DNA of 5,608 nt from Planctomycetota bacterium. Lineage in GTDB: Bacteria; Planctomycetota; Phycisphaerae; UBA1845; PWPN01. The stretch is taken from NCBI GenBank assembly GCA_020346805.1, contig CP070790.1:3667274-3672881 (forward strand), read 5' to 3'. Numbering within the stretch: position 1 is the first letter of the stretch; each line of letters opens with the position of its first letter. A program made the translations under genes and the position numbers. The notes under the pieces were generated by a model that saw only the letters and a list, made by a program, of their open reading frames with translations, made no database searches and was not told the origin of the DNA. Below are positions 1-4,863 of the stretch, piece after piece.

Positions 1-790
1 CACCGTGATATATCTCCAACCATCCCTTCTCCGTCTTGATAGGAACCGCTCCCCCGCCAATCTTGTACTCATCCCACATCCCGGAACGCGGTCCACATAC
101 ATGCTGGTGGTTTCCCCAATTTATTAAGTCCGGTGATCCAGCCAGCCAGATATCCGCGCCACCGATCAACTTGGCAACCGGCCGATGATAACAGACATAT
201 CGGCCACCGATCTTTTCCGGGAAAATTGTTACATCACGATTCTCAGGTGCAAAGATAACACCCCTACGCTCGAATCTTACAAAGTCTTTCGTTACCGCCA
301 GGGCTGTTGTTATACCGTTACCTGATACCGCCGTATAATTAATGTAATACTTGTCTCCAAGTTGGGTGATCCGCGGATCTTCAACCCCATATTCCTCATC
401 CCGCATCTCAGGGAAAATTGCCGGTCTTTCATCAATAATAAAATTTCGCCCGTCCCTACTTCGGGCAATGCGTAGATGAGAAATTGATGTTAAGTAAGTC
501 TTTCCCTTATAACTGAAAAGACGTGAATCGATCTCTTCGAAAGCGGGATTGCTCCTGTCAACACGGAAAAGATCAATACCTTGTGATGGATCCTCAGGGT
601 GCAGTATGGGAGCTATTACATAATCCGGCCCGATGGGCGGCCGTTCCGCCACCCGCATCAAAAGAAGTATCTCGTCATTAAAACGTATACAACCGGCATT
701 AAAAGCACACACTACCTCGAAATCCGAACGGGATGGCTTAACATCTCCAGGCACAATAAGCGGATTTTCGTCAAAACGAATGATCGACAT
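1..790 (-). CDS. GH130-family beta-mannoside phosphorylase/glycosidase, C-terminus cut by window edge
   Basis: Members of this family break beta-mannosidic bonds in manno-oligosaccharides or mannosyl-glucose/GlcNAc units, mostly by phosphorolysis to mannose 1-phosphate and usually in the cytoplasm. I read 263 residues on the minus strand. Visible family landmarks are FNAG at 30-33, GVEDPRIT at 135-142 (the Asp of this motif aligns with the proposed proton donor), YHRP at 201-204, WGNH at 225-228, and KIGGGAVPIKTEKGW at 243-257 followed by YHG at 261-263. The Arg and His of YHRP fit the phosphate-binding positions of phosphorylase members, so phosphorylase is favoured over hydrolase. There is no signal peptide. 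GH130 proteins usually run about 320-370 residues, so roughly 60-100 are missing beyond base 1. The ATG at 790 is preceded by GGAG at 798-801 with a 7-base gap; the ATG further upstream is out of frame. Exact substrate cannot be told from the sequence. Family confidence is high, specificity low. Confidence 0.93.
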   Translation of the reverse strand, partial: MSIIRFDENPLIVPGDVKPSRSDFEVVCAFNAGCIRFNDEILLLMRVAERPPIGPDYVIAPILHPEDPSQGIDLFRVDRSNPAFEEIDSRLFSYKGKTYLTSISHLRIARSRDGRNFIIDERPAIFPEMRDEEYGVEDPRITQLGDKYYINYTAVSGNGITTALAVTKDFVRFERRGVIFAPENRDVTIFPEKIGGRYVCYHRPVAKLIGGADIWLAGSPDLINWGNHQHVCGPRSGMWDEYKIGGGAVPIKTEKGWLEIYHG

Positions 791-857
791 CCTTTAACTC
801 CACAAACATTATCATCATCCAATATTTAACGACGCATTTATCCTGTTTCCACAACCT

Positions 858-885
858 CTTTTAATCTTTCTTGGTTAATTGACAA
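858..885 (-). promoter_or_regulatory. Candidate sigma70-type promoter of the GH130 gene
   Basis: On the minus strand TTGTCA (880-885, five of six matches to TTGACA) is followed after 16 bases by TAAAAG (858-863, four of six matches to TATAAT). It lies downstream of the terminator of the small membrane-protein gene and about 70 bases before the GH130 start, so it would make that gene an independent unit. No LacI-type operator was recognised. It is a consensus match only. Confidence 0.35.
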
Positions 886-920
886 ACTCTATGCAATGGA
901 AGACAAAAATAGAACAGGGC

Positions 921-961
921 AAAACAATAGGCGAGCATACCCGCATAACGGGCTGCTCGCC
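921..961 (-). terminator. Rho-independent terminator of the small membrane-protein transcript
   Basis: Read on the minus strand, an 8-bp arm GGCGAGCA/TGCTCGCC (930-937 with 954-961) continues, past a small asymmetric internal loop, into CCCG/CGGG around a 5-base loop (944-948). It is followed by TATTGTTTT (929 down to 921). The plus-strand side has no T-run, so the terminator points leftwards. It separates the 38-residue gene from the GH130 gene. Confidence 0.72.
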
Positions 962-984
962 CAAGAATCAGATAATAGTTGTGC

Positions 985-1022
985 CAATCGGCAACCGGAC
1001 TCTCCCCGCAGGCTACCGATTG
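985..1022 (-). other. 12-bp RNA hairpin directly after the stop codon of the small membrane-protein gene
   Basis: On the minus strand CAATCGGTAGCC (1022 down to 1011) pairs over its full 12 bases with GGTTGCCGATTG (996 down to 985), including two G-U wobbles. The 14-base loop is purine-rich (contains GGGGAGAG). On the plus strand the two wobble positions become A-C mismatches, so only minus-strand RNA folds without a break. It starts three bases after the stop codon and sits 23 bases before the terminator stem. It may protect the 3' end, bind a protein, or form part of a structured RNA. I recognise no known family. Confidence 0.5.
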
Positions 1023-1025
1023 ATT

Positions 1026-1142
1026 TTACATTTGTTTCTTCCTGAGCTGGAAATAAACGATGATCAACACAACCAGCCCTATAAGAAGTGCAGTCTGCCA
1101 CCATGCCCATGCTAATATCGGGGTTTGGACCAAGCTTTCCAT
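1026..1142 (-). CDS. 38-residue single-pass membrane mini-protein, unknown function
   Basis: The 38-residue product has a short N-terminal part, a hydrophobic span at about residues 12-31 (core ALLIGLVVLIIVYF) and a basic tail LRKKQM. The basic tail predicts the C-terminus in the cytoplasm. The start at 1142 is chosen because GAGGAG at 1150-1155 lies 7 bases upstream. The same frame is open further upstream to 1274, but those starts lack a well-spaced ribosome site and the added sequence is not protein-like. The gene has its own promoter and terminator, so it is not simply a leader of the GH130 gene. Its size and shape resemble small accessory subunits of transporters or respiratory enzymes, and also hydrophobic type I toxin peptides, but I recognise no family. 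No clear antisense promoter was found to support a toxin. It was judged real from the strong ribosome site, the hydrophobic span and the flanking signals. Confidence 0.55.
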   Translation of the reverse strand: MESLVQTPILAWAWWQTALLIGLVVLIIVYFQLRKKQM

Positions 1143-1173
1143 ATCCAGTCTCCTCATCAAATAATGACCATGT

Positions 1174-1213
1174 AACGCCGGGGCAATTGGCCTCACCCAC
1201 TCACCACGGCATT
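1174..1213 (-). other. Possible stem-loop in the leader of the small membrane-protein gene
   Basis: In minus-strand RNA AATGCCG (1213 down to 1207) pairs with CGGCGTT (1180 down to 1174) through 7 bp with one U-G wobble, and GGG (1198-1196) can pair with CCC (1183-1181) inside it. The ribosome site at 1150-1155 is outside the fold. No known riboswitch class was recognised. With a 7-bp main stem this could be chance. Confidence 0.28.
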
Positions 1214-1232
1214 CCTTCAACATTTGCCAATA

Positions 1233-1261
1233 ATTAAGGCTCATTCCTCCGTATATGTCAA
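1233..1261 (-). promoter_or_regulatory. Candidate sigma70-type promoter of the small membrane-protein gene
   Basis: A perfect TTGACA (1256-1261, minus strand) is followed after 17 bases by CTTAAT (1233-1238, four of six matches to TATAAT). Transcription would start near 1226, giving a leader of about 85 bases before the ATG at 1142 and a transcript of about 300 bases ending at the 921-961 terminator. Confidence 0.42.
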
Positions 1262-1262
1262 G

Positions 1263-1575
1263 TGTTTTGGGCAAGAAAATTTGTGCAATATCAACATATC
1301 AACTCACAGAGGCTATGGCGATAGAAAATCGACAACCGCCGAATTAGTAGCAACCAATAAACCATTTGACCACGTAATTCATTCCAGATCGGCCGCTTTT
1401 GGGCCGTTTTATACAGGCTGTTTTACTATATCGGCAAATAATTGGCTTGGATCGTAATCCGTAATCTCTTGAAATTTTCATATCAGTTCCTCGAATGTGC
1501 CTAAGTCGCAGTTGGGCTTTCTCATCCAATCGCTCAAACTGGGAAATTGTTAAATTAGAAACGGCCTAACTTGAC
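1263..1575. other. Region without a convincing gene; possible small ORF remnant
   Basis: This lies between the stop of the FlgI-like gene and the promoter of the small membrane-protein gene. A minus-strand frame open from the TTG at 1529 (or the ATG at 1481, with GAGGA upstream) ends at 1344 but becomes unlike a protein after base 1475. Skipping one A of the AAAA run at 1475-1478 gives a more protein-like tail (KFQEITDYDPSQLF...) that stops at 1409-1411. It could be a decayed or chance ORF. Three imperfect copies of GGCYG-TTTT lie at 1391-1424 on the plus strand. The first two form a weak 5-bp hairpin (1390-1406) before TTTT, but no plus-strand gene precedes it. No clear terminator for the FlgI-like gene was seen. 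Confidence 0.4.
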
Positions 1576-3345
1576 TTACAACTCCGACTCCGGCCTGCCC
1601 GTCGGTTCAAGCGGTCGCCCCAGAAGTTCCTCTACGCTGGGCTCTTCCCAACGAAAGTCGGCATTGATCGCCCCCTTTTCACAGAGACGATAAAGCATAT
1701 CGAGTATAATGGTATAATCGATTCCCAATCCTTTAAGACTGCCGTTAGACCTCTTAATGGGATCGGCTCCCATAAAGCGAATCAAATCTGTGACCGATAA
1801 AGGTACCTTGAAGGGTTTTACTATTATATTACCGGCATCATTCTTGCGTATTACCGTAAGCAGCTTATCCCCCGCACCGGCGCTGAGTGTCACCGGTTTA
1901 CCAACTTCTGAATAAAGCAATGGTGGTTGGAATACCAGACGATCGCCACCTATCAGTGCAATCCTGCGGTATTGTGTTCGGTAGGCATATATCGTTGCCG
2001 GACCTTCGGATAATACAATATCCAACGTAAAATTCCTGGATTCCTTACCCACGGGTATGATCAACATGGAGCTCCTGTCCACCTTGCGCAAGGCCTTATA
2101 AGCCAAAACACGTATCGGGGCATCCGGATCCTTTAGCAGCTCTCGTAGCGCCCTGCCTGCGCGTCCCGGCATCCCACAATCGGCTAGCTCATTGATCGCC
2201 TGCAGGCGGAATGGGCTGCGCTGATCCTGCGCATGACGAATTATTACATCAATTGCCAGATCATCACCAAGTCGAAGACCGGTGCGTGATGCATAATAAT
2301 TCACTTCCCGGCGCGGATCAGTATACAACCGCTGTATCATTGGAAGCACGGAGGTCCCTATACCCTCAAGAGCTGTTCCAATATGTTCGTGCGGTGAATC
2401 ATAACGGGTCAATTCCCCCGCTAAGGCGTTAGCCCGCGCCTCTAGTTGCATCTGAGAACTTGTCAGCGGCAGGTGGGTGATAAGACTCAGAAATCGCTTT
2501 TCTCTGTTAACAAATTCCGGTGGTACCTCAAGCTCTATATTATTGGGACTCACCGCATTGGCAATTGTTTTCTTGCCGCCAAAACGTCGATTTATCGTCT
2601 CCACAATCTGGCGCACGGTTGCATATGATTCAATTATAGAGACCAGGTTTAACCGACGATCGACAAGGTTCACTCCCCCACCGATAACGGTGCCAGCCTG
2701 ATGACCGATTGGAGATCCTTTTTGCTCAGTTGGGGCAAATGGATTGATAAATACCGGCCCGCAGGCGCGAGCGTGGATCTTACCTGGAATAACCTCCTCG
2801 GGTGAAACCTCCTTAATAATTTTCAGGTCACATTGCATCAAATAACCGCCGGCAATAGTCTGGACCTCCTGGCCCACACTTCTTACAAAAATATCGAACC
2901 GTTGACCTTTACTCAGCCCAAAAGGAATTACCCCCTCAACCTGTACCGCTGCTGTGTCCAAACTGTCAATGAGTTGTTCGGCAGTCATTGACGGTGTAAT
3001 ATCGGGATTGGCCGAATATGTTTTTCGTATCTCACGAATAAGTTCATTGCGTATGCTGGACGGGCATTTTCGACTCCCTTTGCCGGAAAGACCCCGCACC
3101 AAACCGGCTCCCCTGACATGCATGCCCCTTAATCCCTGCACATAAGTCACTTCACCAATCGTACCTTTAAGGGCCAGCGATTGACGCAGAATCGGCGATG
3201 ATTCGTCTATGGTACCCGATGGGCGCGTGGTTGCTTTCTCTTTACCCAATCCCCATATATTCGGATCGCATCCCATCGGTAGCGTTACTATTAATAGATA
3301 CACCAGGCATGACCATGAATGCTTATTAAACATACTTGGTGTCAT
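1576..3345 (-). CDS. FlgI (P-ring)-like exported lipoprotein with inserted HEAT repeats
   Basis: The 589-residue product starts with an export signal ending in LPMGC, so Cys26 may be lipidated, although Pro at -3 is atypical. A linker with ATTRPSG follows. FlgI homology begins near residue 63: GLVRGLSGKGS at 81-91 matches the GLVVGLxGTGD core of FlgI, residues 130-170 match its 'AAVxVxAxxPxxxxxGqxxDVxVSSxGDAxSLxGGxLl' block, and 244-278 match the middle part with RRFG and VPPEF. Three degenerate HEAT-type helical pairs then fill about 330-423, the clearest being LRELLKDPDAPIRVLAYKAL. A beta-rich stretch follows, and the FlgI C-terminal signature returns at 540-564 (LGIDYTIILDMLYRLCEKGA). E. 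coli FlgI is about 365 residues and forms the periplasmic P-ring around the flagellar rod. No flagellar gene lies nearby, so a ring or scaffold role outside flagella is equally possible. The ATG at 3345 is chosen over the TTG at 3360 because GGAGG at 3354-3358 sits 8 bases before it and overlaps the TTG start. Confidence 0.85.
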   Translation of the reverse strand: MTPSMFNKHSWSCLVYLLIVTLPMGCDPNIWGLGKEKATTRPSGTIDESSPILRQSLALKGTIGEVTYVQGLRGMHVRGAGLVRGLSGKGSRKCPSSIRNELIREIRKTYSANPDITPSMTAEQLIDSLDTAAVQVEGVIPFGLSKGQRFDIFVRSVGQEVQTIAGGYLMQCDLKIIKEVSPEEVIPGKIHARACGPVFINPFAPTEQKGSPIGHQAGTVIGGGVNLVDRRLNLVSIIESYATVRQIVETINRRFGGKKTIANAVSPNNIELEVPPEFVNREKRFLSLITHLPLTSSQMQLEARANALAGELTRYDSPHEHIGTALEGIGTSVLPMIQRLYTDPRREVNYYASRTGLRLGDDLAIDVIIRHAQDQRSPFRLQAINELADCGMPGRAGRALRELLKDPDAPIRVLAYKALRKVDRSSMLIIPVGKESRNFTLDIVLSEGPATIYAYRTQYRRIALIGGDRLVFQPPLLYSEVGKPVTLSAGAGDKLLTVIRKNDAGNIIVKPFKVPLSVTDLIRFMGADPIKRSNGSLKGLGIDYTIILDMLYRLCEKGAINADFRWEEPSVEELLGRPLEPTGRPESEL

Positions 3346-3386
3346 CTTAAATTCCTCCAAACTAAACGGGGTACTTCAATTCCGGG

Positions 3387-3400
3387 AATGAATATTCATT
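3387..3400. promoter_or_regulatory. Perfect 14-bp palindrome in the leader of the FlgI-like gene, possible operator
   Basis: AATGAATATTCATT reads the same on both strands. It lies about 28-41 bases downstream of the likely transcription start (near 3428) and about 40 bases before the ATG at 3345, a common place for a dimeric repressor site. It resembles half of an ARG box (TGAAT...ATTCA) but lacks the 4-base spacer of that site. AT-rich palindromes of this length can also occur by chance. Confidence 0.3.
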
Positions 3401-3434
3401 ACGCGTGGGCTTACGAATCAAATCAGCACTATTT

Positions 3435-3463
3435 ACCCTATCCAACCAAATTCATCATGTCAA
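3435..3463 (-). promoter_or_regulatory. Candidate sigma70-type promoter of the FlgI-like gene
   Basis: A perfect TTGACA (3458-3463, minus strand) is followed after 17 bases by TAGGGT (3435-3440), which keeps the most conserved TA...T of the -10 box. It begins within the T-rich tail of the terminator of the upstream propeller gene. The FlgI-like gene would then have its own start about 85 bases before its ATG. Confidence 0.42.
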
Positions 3464-3472
3464 TCAAACAAC

Positions 3473-3502
3473 CGGTAATATGCCGGATCGCAATATTTAC
3501 CG
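3473..3502 (-). terminator. Terminator-like hairpin after the beta-propeller gene
   Basis: On the minus strand CGGTAA-TAT-GC (from 3502) pairs with GCATATTACCG (to 3473), with two single-base bulges and a 6-base loop, and is followed by GTTGTTTGATT. The T-run is interrupted, so termination may be partial and allow read-through into the FlgI-like gene. It begins 17 bases after the stop of the propeller gene. Confidence 0.5.
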
Positions 3503-3518
3503 CCACTTTTGCCAAATT

Positions 3519-4682
3519 TCACTCGCTGGAAAACCAGGGCGGATTTGCCACACGAATCAGACACGATTCCTTAAAAGCTTCCGGTGCGGCCGGATCGTCA
3601 ACCATCCATATATTACCGTCCACATCGCCAGCGATCCCCTCAATACTAACATAAGGCATATAACGTCTGGCCGGAAAATCTGAAAGACGCTGACGCAGAT
3701 TTAATAATTTCGGATCATAGAGAGAGAAGCGTCGTCGTACTTCGCGTGAATTCAAATTAACAGATATTACCCAACCCCCGTTTCGATCCACCGCCAGCAA
3801 AGTCTCTTTGTCCATACATGTTACCGCATTCAAGGTCTGCATGGGATGCCCCCTCAGTCTCCGTACCTTCTCCGTCAATTCATGTGACCATCGCTTATCA
3901 GCTATAACGCGACCATCCTTGAGCGTACATTTCAAAATTCTCGGATTCTGGAAGTAAAGCAATGTATAGGTGGGTTCATGCGGCTTGGTCCCCTCTTCTA
4001 CCAGATAGAACTCACCGGCTCGACCCGACCATGTAATACCTTCCAGTCCGTCATTCGCATCATCGCCTTGTGCCGCTTTCCCCTCCTCATATGTAAAACA
4101 GTTTGTTAAAACCGCAACCGGTCGCGGTTGTTTCTCTTCAAGACGTAATCCTAAAACAACCGAATGGGGCTGCTCGGCCACCACCAACAATTGCATGCCC
4201 CGATTGCCGGCTGAAATCCTGCCAATGGTGATATCTTCCAGATCGAGAATGGGACCTTTACCCTTGATCTTGTTTTCAATCTGTTTTCGTAAATCACTTA
4301 ATACATTTGCCGCAATCATCGAATGGCGTTTGATAAATCCATCCCAACCTTCGGCAGGTGGAACAATCGAAATCGACTCGTCGGTGGTGATATCACTACC
4401 ATTACGCGCCTTGGTAAGACGACGTTTATCGACAAAAAACACCTGATTGCCGCAAGGCCCGCTATTACGATCGCAAACCAACCACAAACCCTCACGTTTG
4501 CCCAGGCTGCCGTAATGAAGCCCGGAACATTGATAAATAGAATCACGTCCCTCTGGCATCTTCAGACGATAATGATAGACCTCACCGGCACCAGACTGAG
4601 TCGTCGGCTCAGCTTGACACAATGAAATACAGAATAGTAAAAGCGTCATCCATATTAACACACAAAACTTTTGTCCAAACAT
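3519..4682 (-). CDS. Secreted beta-propeller, SdiA-regulated / esterase-like-phytase type
   Basis: The 387-residue product has a Sec signal peptide (hydrophobic residues 8-21, likely cut after CQA at 22-24) followed by EPTTQSG, so it acts in the periplasm or outside. The mature part shows about five copies of a unit in which an '(E/D/A)GIT-like' motif is followed by a strand ending in 'LxVxE/D': SGLHY then LWLVCDR (53-72), LEDITI then LLVVAEQ (148-171), LEGITW then FYLVEEG (213-231), LNAVTCM then LLAVDRN (284-301), and IEGIAGD then IWMVDDP (347-364). This is typical of propellers of the SdiA-regulated (YjiK) and esterase-like-phytase families. Conserved acidic residues suggest metal or ligand binding, but no catalytic role can be assigned. 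The start at 4682 follows AGGTGAG only 4 bases away. It lies upstream of the FlgI-like gene on the same strand, 173 bases apart, and divergent from the TolC-type gene. Fold is fairly sure, function unknown. Confidence 0.78.
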   Translation of the reverse strand: MFGQKFCVLIWMTLLLFCISLCQAEPTTQSGAGEVYHYRLKMPEGRDSIYQCSGLHYGSLGKREGLWLVCDRNSGPCGNQVFFVDKRRLTKARNGSDITTDESISIVPPAEGWDGFIKRHSMIAANVLSDLRKQIENKIKGKGPILDLEDITIGRISAGNRGMQLLVVAEQPHSVVLGLRLEEKQPRPVAVLTNCFTYEEGKAAQGDDANDGLEGITWSGRAGEFYLVEEGTKPHEPTYTLLYFQNPRILKCTLKDGRVIADKRWSHELTEKVRRLRGHPMQTLNAVTCMDKETLLAVDRNGGWVISVNLNSREVRRRFSLYDPKLLNLRQRLSDFPARRYMPYVSIEGIAGDVDGNIWMVDDPAAPEAFKESCLIRVANPPWFSSE

Positions 4683-4764
4683 TACTCACCTGTGATTATG
4701 ACGGATAGGGTGATCATTAATAATAACATCCAAAACAATTTTTGGCCTGTCCCTTTAACCGGTG

Positions 4765-4775
4765 GCAATTATTGC
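4765..4775. promoter_or_regulatory. Dyad over the likely -35 box of the TolC-type gene, possible operator
   Basis: GCAATTATTGC is a perfect 5+1+5 inverted repeat, and AACC/GGTT-like flanks extend the symmetry weakly. Its right half overlaps the proposed -35 TTGCAG (4772-4777), so a bound dimer would block that promoter. The binding protein is unknown. Confidence 0.3.
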
Positions 4776-4800
4776 AGGGTTCGTAAGATTCCTGTATTGT
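4772..4800 (+). promoter_or_regulatory. Candidate promoter of the TolC-type gene
   Basis: TTGCAG (4772-4777) is followed after 17 bases by TATTGT (4795-4800, four of six matches to TATAAT). It predicts a leader of roughly 57 bases before the ATG at 4864. The weak -35 is compatible with activator or repressor control through the dyad at 4765-4775. Confidence 0.33.
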
Positions 4801-4863
4801 AACATACGTTAAAAAGTCCGCGTATGGCCATCAGACCTTTAATTACCGAGGAATTTCCTAATA

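Larger units (their letters stand above)
4683..4863. other. Divergent intergenic region between propeller and TolC-type genes
   Basis: This 181-base AT-rich stretch must hold promoters for both flanking genes. A plausible plus-strand promoter and an overlapping dyad are listed separately. A second weaker dyad, TAAC-ATAC-GTTA, lies at 4800-4811 at the -10/start region. No good -35/-10 pair was found for the minus-strand propeller gene; the TATTAT-like sequence near 4720 lacks a proper -35. No ORF or RNA gene is seen. Confidence 0.5.

Noticed and set aside
599..829. 76-codon open frame on the plus strand
   Set aside because: It is antisense to the GH130 N-terminus, whose family motifs are clear, and its product has no protein-like pattern or ribosome site.
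879..884. TTGACA on the plus strand as a promoter for an antisense RNA to the mini-ORF
   Set aside because: No acceptable -10 box lies 16-18 bases downstream, so an antisense RNA of a type I toxin system is not supported.
985..1022. Resemblance of GGGGAGAGTCCGG to the conserved 5' part of RNase P RNA (GAGGAAAGUCCGGGCU)
   Set aside because: The rest of RNase P RNA is absent and the transcript ends about 60 bases later at a terminator.
889..1200. 103-codon minus-strand frame overlapping the mini-ORF
   Set aside because: It runs across the leader, the 38-residue gene in another frame, the 12-bp hairpin and the terminator stem. It lacks a ribosome site and shows no recognisable motif.
1143..1274. 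Longer version (82 residues) of the small membrane protein
   Set aside because: Its upstream starts lie in or before the promoter elements, the GGAGG near 1248 is only one base from an ATG, and the extra residues are not protein-like. The start at 1142 has a well-placed ribosome site.
3346..3360. TTG at 3360 as start of the FlgI-like gene
   Set aside because: It overlaps the GGAGG ribosome site that serves the ATG at 3345.
4195..4625. Open frames of 76-100 codons on both strands inside the propeller gene
   Set aside because: They are out-of-frame shadows of the 387-residue gene, which has a signal peptide and repeated propeller motifs.
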